Counted from the stretch's first letter, positions 29,008 to 42,411 are shown. The stretch: DNA of 52,500 nt from Chrysomallon squamiferum (GCA_012295275.1 CM022666.1:7920765-7973264), one strand, 5' to 3'. Numbers and translations are program-made. The notes: a model not told the origin generated them from the sequence alone.

Positions 29008-30007
29008 GCTGTTCTGTTCAAAGCGTATCATCATCGGGATACGTACAATATTTTGACAGCTTATTGAAATAAATAAATTGCTTTGATAGCTTATTGAAAT
29101 AAATAAATTGTTTTTATAGCTTATTGAAATAAATAAACTGCTTTGATGGCTTATTGAAATATCCATGAACATTTTGGTAGGTTACTCAATAACGTAAAAC
29201 GCTTTGATAGCTTACTCAAATACGTAATATACTTTGATAGCTTATTTGAATAAGCACACTTTGCAGTATATAGTTACATGTGATATCATATTACTGCTTT
29301 TCACACAGAATCAAAACCCGCCATTTCTGTAGATTAAACAAAACGTTTAAAGCAAGATAAAATAACAAATGACAAGTGTATTTTGTGAAACAGTAAATAA
29401 TACGAATAACTGTAACCAATATGAATAAAAACGTTAATTTCAACGATTTACATGCATTTTAATATTAAAAAAATTACAGAACGAATCATATTAAGCTGTA
29501 AATAAAACCTCAGATTTATAAAAAAACAACAAAAAACAAAAACAAAACAACAATCTAAATATACTGAATGATGTAGATAGCTAAATACACTAAAGAGCAA
29601 CAATCACAAAAACAAGCAAATTAATTTTGGCTGTTGCTTGTAACCCACGTATCACGTTTATGATCCATTTTTAGACAAAGGGTAAACAGATGTGTGACGT
29701 CATGGGCAGCTGTTGGGTACTGGGACAATTCATTAACAAACCGATAATTTTAAAATAATTATCGAATAGAGGATTATTAATATTATTTCTTTCCATATAA
29801 TTAAAGAACAATAACAAAATCATGCATTTGTACTTTGACTATTGCTCTTTAAAACAAACATACATCGGATTTCAAAATACTTTTTTCTTTGTGTCTCCCC
29901 TTCACTCATTACATTGTTTCCTCATTCTCTCACTCACTTTGTTCATTTTTCTTTAACTGTCTCTGTTTCTGTCTCTCTATTGTCGGTCTCTCTCTTGTCT
30001 CTCTCGG

Positions 30008-30176
<169 letters not shown>

Positions 30177-30193
30177 GTATGTGTATATATGTA

Positions 30194-30225
<32 letters not shown>

Positions 30226-30598
30226 AATAATTTAATTTAAAAAAAATCACACAATTCAAAAAGAGCAACGACAGCAATAACAAAGATCCACACATTTAAA
30301 CACCTCAACAAGGCCTCAGTTGACAACAGAATAATTAATATGAAATTAAAAAAAAGAATGTAACATAAACAAATATCGTCCCATTTCATAAATCACCAGT
30401 GACACAACGTGTATCGTGAATCAAAAACCTAATTAATGGATTAGCTTTGCTGCTGTAATTTATACGACTGGTAAAACGATACATTTTTAATCAGCGGCTT
30501 TTCTCTCGCACATAAACACTTTTCATTACAAGCTCCTCGGTGTAAGAAACTGCAGCAAACAGTTTTAGAAAACTTGGCGAATAAAGTTCGTTTCGATC

Positions 30599-32455
30599 AT
30601 GTGGAAAAAGATTTCAGCTTATTCGTGTATTAGCTTCTATATAGGTATGTATATGTTTTTATACATGACTGTATCATTCTATAAACAGATATCTGGTTTT
30701 GTGTGGGTGTGTCTGTTTTATATATATATATATCTCGATAGAGGAAAATATGTGTAAATAGGTGTGTTAGTATTAGTCTGTTTCCTCTGGCGGACAATAG
30801 CTCAGCCATACTAGGTTAGTGCGTGTGCGGACGTTTGTGTGTGTGTGTGTCTGTATATATACATATATGTTTCTGTTAAGTAAGTATCAATATATTTGTA
30901 GAGATAAGTATGTGCTTGTATCAAGGAATGTAAGCACCTTTATATAGGTGGGTATCAGCTTGAATATAGATGTACTAGTAACATTACTGGTATTAGTAGC
31001 ATTAGTAGTAGCAGTAGTGGTAGTATAAATGGTAGTAGTAGTCATAGTGGCAGTACTAGCAGCAGTAGCAGTAGAAGTAATAGTATTAGTAATAATAAAA
31101 ATGACATCCAAGAAAACAAATAATCATGTTGGTCGTAATTACAATAATAAAATGACGACAGTAATACTGCTGCTGCTGCTGATGATGATGATGATGTTGA
31201 TGAAGATAAATGTATTTGTCATGTCTTTCCAGTGTTCATCATTCTGCTCGGTACAGAACGTCTGTTATCAAACGAGGTTGCTGCCGTCCAGTTCACCGAA
31301 AGAGGAGGCAGACGATGTTACGGTGGCAGACGAGATATTATCGGACAACTGTCGTCTGCTGTCACAGGCTTCACAGCTAATTTGCATAAGGAGGCTGTTG
31401 GCGGGAAATCAGATGCCGTGTATTCTCCGTACAGCATATTTCAGGCGATGACGATGACGTATTTAGGAGCTGGACGAAACACGGCACAAAATATGAAAAT
31501 TGCTCTGAATCTTAAACATCTGGGTAGATGCACGCACGAGGCTGTGCGTTTCGCCAACGCCAATATGTCTGACTCGACGAGTGTCGTGTTGAAAACAGCC
31601 AATCGGCTTTATGTTTCTGACAAGGTGAGAGTTCTTGAGGAATTCCAGCAAACACTTACGTCATATTATGGTTTAGAAATTCTTCCCTTTGACTGGAGCC
31701 ACGCGGGCGGACCGGAGACTCCCATCAATGCCTGGGTATCGAATGTCACACAAGGTTTGATTCCTCGTCTTCTCTCGGCAGGTTTCATCAAAAAAGACAC
31801 GGCGTTGCTTCTGGTGAACGCTATCTATTTCAAAGGATCGTGGAAGACAGAATTTGATAAAACCAAAACGACGGATGAAGTTTTCTACAAGTCCCCTGAC
31901 ACAGAAATAATGGTTCCCATGATGCATCTGACAGGGAAGTTTCCGTTCCTCAGTCTGGACAGTCGTGGAGTTCAGATACTGATGATTCCGTACACCGGGG
32001 AGAGATTTGCGATGTACGTCATTCTTCCGAACGACATGCACGGGCTCGCTGCTGTCGAGTCTGTTCTACCTTCGATTCTCAGAGACAGTCTGGATTCACT
32101 GCAAACAGCAGACGTCAGACTATCACTGCCCAGATTTAAACTCCAGTCTTCGTTTGACTTGAAACAAGCGCTCATCAACATAAACATGACTGAACCGTTT
32201 ATTGCCAACACGGCTGACTTTTCGAGGATAACAGGTACGAACAACCTGTATGTATCCAAAGTGATTCACAAGGCCGTCGTTGAAGTCAACGAAGAGGGGA
32301 CAGAGGCAGCTGCGGCAACAGCAGTGCAGTTCACCTTTAGAAGTATCGGTTTCAAAAAGAAGTTCTTCACTGCAGATCACCCGTTTTTCTTTGTTATTCG
32401 AGACAATGTTATGAAGTTGCCTCTCTTTCTTGGGAAGTATTCTGGAGGCAGCTAA
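30599..32455 (+). CDS. Secreted serpin, copy 4 (exons 30599-30644 and 31233-32455)
   Basis: Intact 422-residue serpin with a 588-bp phase-1 intron splitting the signal peptide. Scaffold changes include GLEILPFDW for GSAILPFDW and SVVLKT for SVALKT. The loop reads AVQFTFRSIGFKKKFF: P1 Arg, P1' Ser, and closely related to copy 1 (Lys-Ser), so a trypsin-like specificity is predicted. Its stop codon lies only 6 bp before the target-site duplication of an inserted transposon. The native AATAAA minisatellite is therefore displaced by 1.9 kb, and transcripts may end in the element instead (AATAAA at 32617-32626). Last functional-looking copy of the array. Confidence 0.9.
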
Positions 32456-32616
32456 GCTGTTCTGTTCAAAGGATTACCTCCCATCAGTCACATACGCTTA
32501 TTCGTCATACAGTTATAACAACACAGGTCAATGTTTGGTGCACACTGAATCCTCTGCCCGTTACCCGGATAAAAATGATATGATCCCACGTTGTTGTATA
32601 TTGTATGTCTTCCGAT

Positions 32617-32626
32617 AATAAATAAA
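32617..32626 (+). terminator. Overlapping AATAAA signals inside the transposon
   Basis: Two overlapping AATAAA hexamers about 165 bases beyond the stop codon of serpin copy 4, in the sense orientation. They are the first poly(A) signals available to that gene after the insertion. Use is inferred. Confidence 0.4.
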
Positions 32627-32699
32627 TGAAAGAAAGGCTTATAATTATTTATACATTTTATTTCATCCAGATAATTTCATCATTTCAGTTCATTTCAGA

Positions 32700-34189
32700 T
32701 AACTTGATCACTTTAGTTTTAGTAGATAGCCTACAGCATCTAAGAACTGAAAGGGCGAGGTCGTCCTGAAGGGACTGCAATTGATGTTTGAGTCTGTTTT
32801 CCATCTCTGTGTACAAACGCTTGCGGGATGGAGGAACAGCTCCAAAGTCAACCTGGGAAATCTTGGTTCTCCTGCACACTCGATCTTCTTAATGTCCACA
32901 AGTTGACAGATGTTCGGGTGGTAGTGGGGCTTTGCTTTGTTGAGCCGGCTGTGGAATCCTTCCAGATTGTTGTTGGTGCGTGGCCCATTGGTCTCGTGGT
33001 GGTTCTAGACCGTCAGGGGGAAGTAAGCATCATCATCAATCCAGTCAATGAACGAGGAACATTTGGTGTCGAGTCCATGGTTTCGATCCATGCATCCTGA
33101 ATTTTCTCTTGTGGTAGAAGAGTTAGACCGGCAGCCCTGCGGATCCACTGTCGGATGGGAGGAGCTTCCTTGTACTGCACTGCAAGTCCCAGGTCCTGCA
33201 CCTTCCTCCACAACGCCTGACAGTAATGGAAGTAACACCCCTTGACCTCGGCGTTAGGAAACTAACTCTCAACAGGACGAACGGCAGTCAACTCAAATCT
33301 GTCTGGACGGTATCAGGGTCAAGAGTTAGGATGAGTCGTGCCTGAACTTTGTGTTGAGTTGACTGGACAGTCTGCAGTAGGTGGCTATCTGTGCGGGGGG
33401 CAGCAAGGCGTGTACTAGTGCGTATGTGGATGAACCGCTCCTGGCATGCAGAATGTAAACTTAATCTGAGGTCACGAAGAAAACGTGTCGTCCTTGTAGA
33501 TATTGCAGGCCGACTGCAAAGCACGAAGCTGTTGATCAGTGGAGACGGTCAGTATCTTATCTGCATCATCATCAGCAGTCATTGTTCATTCTCCAGTAAG
33601 GTCCACGTCGGATCTTGTGAGGGGAAGTGCAGGGATCAGTCGATGTGTGTACAGTGCAATGGTCATGCTGGGGAATGATGGGAATACTCGGACTTGGTCT
33701 GGGTCATGTCTGACTCTCTCTTCATTGTAAACAGCATTCAACGGTGTTGTTTCTTCTCTGGCCCGCTAGCATAGTGCTGAGAAACTTCAGACGCTCTGAA
33801 TCTTGTGGTGGGTGGGTGTGGTCACTGGTGTTCCTGACGTGATCACCAACGGTAGCGCATCTTCCATTGCAAGTCTGGATGACACATTTCCAGTGAATAC
33901 AAGTCTCTCCAACAGCATTCTTATTATAGAGGTAACTATCTAAGAGGACGTATCCCTCTGCGACAATAAATACTCCACTTTTCGGAGTCCAGCCATGGTG
34001 CAAGTATGCCATGATTTGACATTCCACAGTTATATATATATCAAAAGCTACTAATTGGATAAACTCACTATAATCTGAGAACAGTAATTCACAATTGGAA
34101 TTCTCCATAAAAAAAAAAAATTTCTTATATCTCATTGGTATATCAAAACATGTCTCTTTCAAAGTCCTTCTCCTATTTAAGAGCAACAT
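32700..34189 (-). pseudogene. FLYWCH zinc finger + MULE transposase, broken by frameshifts and stops
   Basis: Reading the minus strand, the first open part (34189-33722) has a FLYWCH-like finger: VAEGYVLLDSYLY, then WKC, CNGR and HTH ligands. Next, in another frame (about 33600-33490), comes DKILTVSTDQQLRAL followed by YKDDTF, corresponding to the DGTF region with the first catalytic Asp. Then the TDxE region near 33295 is disrupted by an apparent one-base loss, FPNAEVKGCYFHYCQ with LWRKVQ follows (about 33270-33200), and finally PRTNNNLEGFHSRLN and HPNICQLV (about 32985-32895). This is the standard domain order of animal FLYWCH/MULE transposases. At least three frame changes and several stops make it inactive. 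Confidence 0.8.
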
Positions 34190-34378
34190 CTCCGTATAAT
34201 TAAAGTAACCATGAACACATGCTGTCCACCGGAGTTGTGATTACAACAGCCATGGTAGACCCAGTCAACACTAGTTGATTATTTCCCACATAGGGGTGCC
34301 CAGCTTACTTACTGCTTGACTGGTTTCCAAACTGTATGAATACTGACGATATAAATTTTGAGAGGATACTGTTCAAAG

Positions 34379-35400
34379 TGTATCATCATCGAGATATTTT
34401 GACAGCTTATTGAAATAAATAAATAGCTTTGATAGCATATTGAAATAAATAAATTGCTTCGATAGCTTATTTAAATACGCACGAACATTTTGATAGCCAA
34501 AGCTTACTTAAATACGTACACTTTGATAGCTTATTTAAATACGTACACTTTGATAGCTTACTTAAATACGTACACTTTGATAGCTTACTTAAATACGTAC
34601 ACTTTGATAGCTTACTTAAATACGTACACTTTGATAGCTTAATTAAATACGTACACTTTGATAGCTTACTTAAATACGTACGTACACTTTGATAGCTTAC
34701 TTAAATACGTACAAACATTTTCAAATATATATTATCATATGTTATCACATGACTGCTTTTCACACAGAAGCAAAATCCGCCATTACGGTAGACTAATCAA
34801 AAAATATAAAACAAGATAAAACAACAAATCACAACTGTATTGTGTAAACCACTAATTAGTACGAATAACTGTAACGAATATGAATAAAAACGTTAACTTC
34901 AACAATTTACAGACATTTTAATATTAACAAAATTACAGAACGAATCATATCGAATCATATTAAGCTGTAAATAAAACTGGTATTTATATATAAAAATATA
35001 TATTCTGGATAACGTATATAGTTAAATACACTAAACAGCAACAATCACAAAAAGAAATAAAGAAACCATATTAATTCTGGCTGTTGCTTGTAACCCACGT
35101 ATCACGTTTATGATCTATTAATAGACAAAGTGTAAACAGATGTGTGACGTCATGGGAGCTGGTGGCTACCGGGACAATTCATTAACAAACCGATAAGTTT
35201 TAAAATCATTATCGAATATAGGATTATTAATATTATTTCTTTCCATATAATTAAAGATCAAAAACAAATATATGTATATATACGTTGACTCTTGCTCTTT
35301 AAAACAAACATACATCGGATTTCAAAATTATTTTTTCTTTGTGTCTCCCCTTCACTCATTATTTTATTTTATTTTTCTGTCACTTTGTTCATTCTTCTTT

Positions 35401-35477
<77 letters not shown>
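34379..35477 (+). repeat. Displaced 3' spacer of serpin copy 4 with expanded minisatellite
   Basis: Continues the duplicated unit after the transposon. The minisatellite (about 34395-34720) is expanded here to about ten units of a 24-28-bp form centred on TTTGATAGCTTACTTAAATA. Then the shared unique spacer follows, ending in a 73-bp (TC)n run (35405-35477). After this the similarity to the array stops. Confidence 0.8.
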
Positions 35478-35480
<3 letters not shown>

Positions 35481-36087
35481 CACAAGTCTTCTCTTATAAT
35501 ACTTGCTATCTGAAAGACATGATGCAATTATTTTAAGTCAGACATGACATTATTTGTTTTATTCATTTTTCTGAAAACTATTTTCTCACCAACTTATTTA
35601 GACATATTTATTTTGCTTAAACATCTGCATCAAAAATAATAAGAATATAAAAGATTTCATACATCATGTTTCATAACACTGACTTCGATTTTATCTATTA
35701 TACTGACAGAAAAGGAAAACAGAAAAATACGAAACAAAACAACAACAACAACAACAACAACAAAAGATAAATAAAAAATCCCGCATACTCGTTTCAAGTT
35801 CGTATGGCAAGGGAGATAACTCTTTTTATTGAAACTTCTTAAACTGTTGAGTTTTCCTGTATTGTGGAACATTTCTAAGGAAAACTTTACAACGGAATAA
35901 AACGTAGGAACCATTTTATGTTCGATTATTATTATCAATGCTACTACCTCAACTATCTATATTACTACTGCTGTTGCTACTATTATTACTACTACTACTG
36001 CTATACTACTTCTACTCTTATCATCATCACCACTACCACCATTACTATTATTACTATTACCACTACATTTATTATTATTATTATTTG

Positions 36088-36139
<52 letters not shown>

Positions 36140-36723
36140 TAATAATAATAATAATAACAAAAATAATTTATTAAAAAATAATAATAAGAAGAAATTAATA
36201 GGTAAAGCCTCTGGAGAGCTCTCTACCATACAAATGTAGATCGTCTCCTTTAAAAAAAAAATAAAAAAAAAAAAAAATAAATAAAAAATAAAAAATAAAA
36301 ATAAAAAGTATATCGGATCATGGGAGATAATTACAGAGATAAAGACAAACTGCATTGTGACTGAAATACTTCAGCTGCGCGTTCCTTGGTGTCAAGTACT
36401 TACTACAATACAGACTTATGGTTAATGATACGAACGAAGTGCCAAGGAAACCGATTGTCCTGTTCTAAGGGTTAAATAGTGATTGTAATAGAAACTACTC
36501 GAATAATATAACTGATACCGTTTCTTTTCATTGTCATTGTCTTTTTTTTTTTTTTTTATAAATTTAATTATTATTATTATTGCTTTTGTTATTGTATTTC
36601 TTCTTCTTGTTTTTATTTTTTTCTTTTATTATAATTATATTATTATTATTATTACTGTCAGCGAATTGTATATGAGAACAGTGGGTTTTTTTCCATCTGG
36701 ATAATCAGATGAATATATAGGTG
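35478..36723. other. Spacer with triplet repeats
   Basis: Unique AT-rich sequence, then CTA/ATT/AAT triplets at about 35930-36160 and A-rich sequence at 36250-36310. No gene recognised. Confidence 0.55.
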
Positions 36724-36975
36724 ACAGTACATTCAGCTGCCATATTTATTTATTTATTTGGTATTTTCCATAAAAAGCGTGTATGTATGTATGTGTGTGT
36801 GTATATACAGTACATTCAGCTGCCATATTTATTTATTTATTTGGTATTTTCCATAAAAAGCGTGTGTGTATGTATGTGTGTGTGTGTGTATATACAGTAC
36901 ATTCAGCTGCCATATTTATTTATTTATTTGGTATTTTCCATAAAAAGCGTGTGTGTATGTATGTGTGTGTGTATA
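36724..36975. repeat. Three-copy tandem repeat, unit about 83-87 bp
   Basis: Units start at 36724, 36807 and 36894 with ACAGTACATTCAGCTGCC. Each ends in a GTGT/GTAT run of slightly different length. The repeated open frame across it is a by-product. Confidence 0.93.
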
Positions 36976-37189
36976 TTTATTATTCTTGTTGTTAAAGCTG
37001 TTGCTGTTCTTTTTGGCAGTCACGTTGGAATGATGGTGGTGAGGTTGTTTATGTTGATGTTGTGGTTGTTGCTTCTACTGCTGTTGTCGTCGTTGATATT
37101 ATTAAGAAGAAAAATATATATATATATATTTCCATCATTCTCATACTTTCTTTCTAATATATAAAAACTGTTTTCTTTTACCTTCTTTT

Positions 37190-37362
37190 TTAATATTTAA
37201 TTTAATTTATTTATTTACTTACAGATGGGTTTTTTTAATATTTAATTTAATTTATTTATTTACTTACTGAGATTTTTTTAAATATTTAATTTAATTTATT
37301 TATTTACTTACTGAGATTTTTTAAATATTTAATTTAATTTATTTGTTTATTTACTGAGATTT
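37190..37362. repeat. Four-copy tandem repeat, unit about 43 bp
   Basis: Units of the form AATATTTAATTTAATTTATTTATTTACTTACTGAG preceded by a T-run, repeated about four times. AT-rich minisatellite. Confidence 0.88.
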
Positions 37363-38132
37363 GCACTAAACACACCAGTGTGCTGCGCACTCGCTGCACA
37401 GAGCACATGCACTGAGCATGCCCAGGCATCGTGCTCAGAAAACGTGTGGGAGGGGACGAATAACGAAAATAATTTTTCCCTCCTTGCAATCCATCAAATA
37501 ACGCCAACGCGTGCACATATATATATATGCAGAGCTGCAGCATTTGATATGTTGAACAAACATAAATTAATTTTAGAACATATTGTACTCACTCGAAGGG
37601 GAAAGAAAAAATAAAATCAATAAAACCAGAATACAAAGGTAATCTCTTGATTTATGTATCGAGGTCACGAGCAGCAAGCGTGAAACGGTTTGCCTCGCTG
37701 ATTTCGTTATATTTATATCACAGAATGTATAACGTGAGTAATACACTGCAAGCGTTTTCTTTACATCTTTATGCACCTTTTACATGCGGTGAAAACCGGA
37801 GTGTATCGGACGATCCGTGGGAAATGGCAAATAGAGGAGTTTTGTTTTTATTATTCTTTTTTGGAAACAATGGAATATGCGTTCGGTTAGTCAACATGAA
37901 TGGGATATGCTACAACACCATATTTTAGTTGTCGATCCAACGACAGACACGACAGACACGACAAACAAAGTATTTGTCTCGTTTCTTTGCGACAAACGAA
38001 TGTTTATGTGCAAGCAGTGGCGAGAGGGAAGGGAGGTAATCTGAAGAATTTCCAGAGATATCCGTTACCGATTTTTATTCTTTACAAGGTACACACGTAG
38101 TTTATTTTTTATATTTTTAGACATACATATTC
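37363..38132. other. Unique, somewhat GC-richer spacer
   Basis: Single-copy sequence with short open frames on both strands. None has a recognisable domain or a convincing splice framework. Confidence 0.45.
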
Positions 38133-38133
38133 A

Positions 38134-38170
<37 letters not shown>

Positions 38171-38249
38171 TTAGATGTGTGTGTGTGTGTGTTTGTGGCT
38201 CTTTATTATAGCTGTTGTTGTTGTTGTTGATGTATTTAAAAAAATTAAT

Positions 38250-38330
<81 letters not shown>

Positions 38331-38347
38331 CATATATATATACACAT

Positions 38348-38419
<72 letters not shown>
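38133..38419. repeat. (AAT)n, (ATT)n and (TA)n microsatellite cluster
   Basis: AAT at about 38133-38170, ATT at about 38253-38327 and TA at about 38352-38417, separated by short GTTGTT and TATACACA stretches. Confidence 0.95.
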
Positions 38420-38649
38420 CATTACATTACATAAAGTATATTAGTATGTGAGACTGTGAGTTTTTCCTATGTTTCTGATCATTCCTATGCCCTGATTTCA
38501 ATATCCATCTCCTGACTGATTTATTAAGTATTTTACGAAGACAAATGCCTTCTGTTGGTAATCTGTAGCAGCAGATCTTTAAGTAACGGTTTCTGGTATC
38601 ATCATTATATCAGTAAACGAATAAATAAATAAATAACAAGTATATACGC

Positions 38650-38890
<241 letters not shown>

Positions 38891-39150
38891 TTATTTTATT
38901 TATTTATTTATATTTCTTTAGTACCAGAGATCAGACGTTATCTTCTAATTTTGAATATGTGTGTGTATGTATATATATATATATATATAAACAAAAACTT
39001 TTAAACTACTCTAAATGTGTTAAAATGTGAGATAACCAAACCCTCTACTCGTTATTTCTTTAGCTACGACCCGTATCTGTGTCAGTGTTATATAATGACT
39101 TCACACCAGTTCCTCTTTCTTTCGACAGTCAGTGGGTGCAAGGTAAAGAG

Positions 39151-40138
39151 ATGGGCTTCATAAACCGAAATATCGACAACAACTGGGCTTGGATGGTGCT
39201 TCTGTCCTCCTTTGTGGCTCACCTCATATGTTTTGGAATTACATGGACAACGGGCGTGTTCAACGTTATTTTTCTGGAGGAATTCCAGGACACTAAAGTG
39301 GCAACTGCTTGGGCTGGTTCCTTGATGCCGGCTTGTATGTTCCTGGCAGGTAATTTTAAGATTATGTTGTTAAACGAAAGTTACGATATAATGACGTTTA
39401 CATGCTGACGAATGTGTACGCCAAAATAACTGGGGCGTTGAAAATATGCAAGCGCGTGTGCATTTAGTGGAGCGGCAAGAACAACAACTATCATTTTACA
39501 CCACTACTGCTGCTAATCAGTGCTACAGCTAATATTGTTTCTACAATTACTGCTAATAATACTACTATCACTAAATGTACCAAACATTCATAATGTTTGG
39601 AAAGGTGCCATAAATATAAAAGCTACATCGCTAGAAAGGAATGCTGGAATAAAGTGTGTTACATTTGTTAAAGCTCTCATATCACTGATAGAAAAAACGT
39701 AAAAACTAATAACAAATTTCGAAATACGGAAATATAATGGCCGCGCGCATTGTAAACTGGGTAAAAAAGCTATCGTTCTATTTTTAACAATAATAAGCAT
39801 TCTATAATTTTACAAGTTTTTTCATTCATTAATTAAGATAATCATCACCTTTGTCGGCATCGTTATCATCATTGCTCTTCGTAGTAGAGGTTATTGTTGT
39901 GGTTATTGTTGTTGTTGTTAATATTATTATTAAGGTCCTCTGTCCAGTGTCTTGATTAGTCGTCTGGGATGTCGTCTGACCATGATGCTTGGTGGTATTA
40001 CGTCAGCATGTGGATTCATCTCGAGCTATTTCGCGCCAAACATCACTGTACTGTATTTAACATTTGGAATCCTTACAGGTAGCTTTTATTATCATTAATA
40101 TTATTATTGATATTGTTATTATTGTTATTGTTATTATT

Positions 40139-40201
<63 letters not shown>

Positions 40202-41488
40202 ATTATTATTATTATTATTAAGAATTTTACTGGACATCATCTAAGAGCTGTCAATCATGTATTTTTAAATCTGTCCCACAAAGATGTGCACCACTTTTAT
40301 TTTAAAAACAAGTTAAAGATTATAGGCCTACCATTTGGTTACTGTTATCATTATAACTACAGAACTGAATACTTATTTATTTATTTACTTATTTATTTAT
40401 TTATTTTTAAAATTAAGAATTAACTGCACAGAAGCTTAAATGAAATTAAAAGTCTAGGAACAGTCTTTTCGTCAGTTTGTCTGACAGTCTTTAGTATCTT
40501 TACAATCCAGTAAATATGATATTCTTAAAAACATGTTTTGCTTGCTTTTTTTCGTTTTCTTCTTTGTAATCTTTTCTCAGGGTTTAAGTTTTGGAGCTGC
40601 ACACTTGGCTGCAATTTCCGCCGTCACTTTCCAGTTCGAGAAATTCCGTAACATAGCTACGGGAATTGCCGTTACTGGAGTCGGAGTGGGCACGCTGATT
40701 TTCCCGCCAATGATCCGAGCTCTGGTGGACTGTTATTCGTGGAGGGGATCCATGTTGATAATTGGTGCTATTAGTTTTAATCTCTGTGTCTGTGGTGCCT
40801 TGATTCGACCAATGAAAAGACCGGAATTAGACCAGACCCACAGTGCACTGGACCCTACAATGTATCGGAAACTAGACTACTGGATGTTGTGCATGAACAA
40901 TTTCTTCGTCTGTTTCGGACTGTCCGTAACGTACATACATCTGACAGCCTTCGCAGAGTTCAGAGGCGTAGATTTCGAACGAAGTGCTCTTCTCGTGTCG
41001 GGGATCGGCGTTTCGAATCTTGTCGGACGTCTGGTTATGGGCATTATTGCGCAACAGAAAAATATTGACATTGTACTTCTGTATTTAATCACATTCCTAA
41101 TTAGCGGAGCTGCCGTTGCCTCGATGGCGGCGTTTGAAACATTCGCAGGGTTGCTGTGCATGGCTCTGATTTTTGGAATTTTCACAGCGGGCATTGGGAC
41201 CTTAAGCGCACCCATTTTAGCGAAAATCATTGGAATTCATCGATTCACCGGAGGCTACGGATTTCTTAGCGTCGTAAGCGGCATTGGTCAAGTGGTTGGT
41301 GGACCAATGGCAGGTAACGTTAACTTAAATACTTAATGGGCGGTTTGCGAACAACGTTAAATCATGCGCGGGTCGTTCTGCCTGAAACCATTTCCCTTGA
41401 AGTTACAGCCTCAGTACTGCAGGCGCACACTTTATCTAATACTGGGATCCGCCCTGTTTAAGGGAGATTTCTTGGAAATCCACGGGTG

Positions 41489-41531
<43 letters not shown>

Positions 41532-42397
41532 TCAGGCGACGTAGTGTTGTAAGTCATTTGTGGTCAACAGTTATCTGAATTTATTATACCTGTTTAATAT
41601 TTTATTAGCGAGGGCGAGGAGAATAAATTATATTCAGTTTTAAAATACTGTATGCTGTTGATCCTCTTTTTCACGGACTAACAGTGGGAAGTACCGGTCT
41701 GGAAAATCGCGAATTCAAACTTTAACCTTAAAATTTAATACACGTAACAGCTAAGTCATACAGTAATGTAATAATGTAAGAAGAATATACAGACATAAAA
41801 GCAATGTAGACAAATGTCATATGCAGAAGATGAAAAGTAGAAAAATATCGGCTAGACTGTTAGGTTAGGATTGTTAAAGGTGCCGTTGTAAAATTTACTC
41901 TTAAGTGGGTTGAGACAGGGTTGAGGCATGGTTGAGAAAGGGTTGCCGTGATCATGTAGTGGTACTCAGAAAAACTTAATAGAACCTAGAGATAAGATTT
42001 CAAGTGGTAATTGTGATTTTTCCAGATTTGGTCTGTATTTCCCGAAACCCAAGGTCCGTGAAATCAGTGTCAACAGTATTTTGTCAAGGCTTAGTTCTAA
42101 ACTGCAGTTATCATGAAAATTATAACGTGATTCTTTTTTTTTTTTTTATCTTGACTCCTGGATTTGCCTCTGACAATAATACAATTTTATTTCGTTTCAG
42201 GATTCATCTACGATCGGACTGAAACCTACGTCTGGTCTTTTCTTTTTGGCGGCTTTAGCTTGTGTTTCAGTAGCGTTTTCATGATCGTAACTTTCCGACG
42301 CATGCGCAATGTTCAGAAAGAAAGGTTTGTTTTTGATTCGGGCGTAAAGATCCCTATGGTGACGGAAGATTCAAAAACCACAACTTCACCGACGTAA
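39151..42397 (+). CDS. Monocarboxylate transporter-like protein (SLC16-type MFS), four exons
   Basis: Exons 39151-39349, 39935-40078, 40581/40582-41313 and 42201-42397; about 423 residues. The N-terminus NNWAWMVLLSSFVAHLI corresponds to the DGGWGW-type TM1 motif of the SLC16 family. Exon 2 gives GPLSSVLISRLGCR (TM2-TM3). Exon 3 has TFQFEKFRNIATG, matching the YFxKRRxLAxG family motif, and the C-terminal half. Exon 4 gives the last helix (GGFIYDRTETY...) and a short cytosolic tail. The predicted role is proton-linked or facilitated transport of monocarboxylates or related small acids at the plasma membrane; the substrate is not deducible. All junctions are phase 1. At the exon 2/3 junction the canonical sites leave one extra G (donor ACAG|GTAGC, acceptor CTCAG|GGTTT). 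An acceptor with CTTTCTTTCGACAG ends at 39128 and the frame is open from it, so the true start may lie in an upstream exon. Confidence 0.83.
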
Positions 42398-42405
42398 TTT
42401 TTAGA

Positions 42406-42411
42406 AATAAA
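42406..42411 (+). terminator. Poly(A) signal AATAAA of the transporter gene
   Basis: AATAAA nine bases after the stop codon. It is close for a poly(A) signal, and other AT-rich alternatives follow, so its use is uncertain. Confidence 0.35.

Larger units (their letters stand above)
32472..34368 (-). mobile_element. Decayed Mutator-like (MULE) DNA transposon with FLYWCH/MULE transposase
   Basis: A 1897-bp insertion absent from the other three serpin units, flanked by an exact 10-bp direct repeat CTGTTCAAAG (32462-32471 and 34369-34378). The other copies have a single CTGTTCAAAG at this place, so it is a target-site duplication; 9-11 bp is the length typical of MULEs. Inverted similarity of the ends is weak (CATACAGTT lies about 40 bp inside each end). 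The interior encodes a broken transposase on the minus strand. Confidence 0.82.

Noticed and set aside
32828-33245. Plus-strand frames inside the transposon
   Set aside because: Antisense shadows of the MULE transposase, whose conserved motifs lie on the minus strand.
40064-40423. 119-codon poly-Val/Ile frame after transporter exon 2
   Set aside because: Intronic GTT/ATT microsatellite reading on from the exon; the family alignment does not need it.
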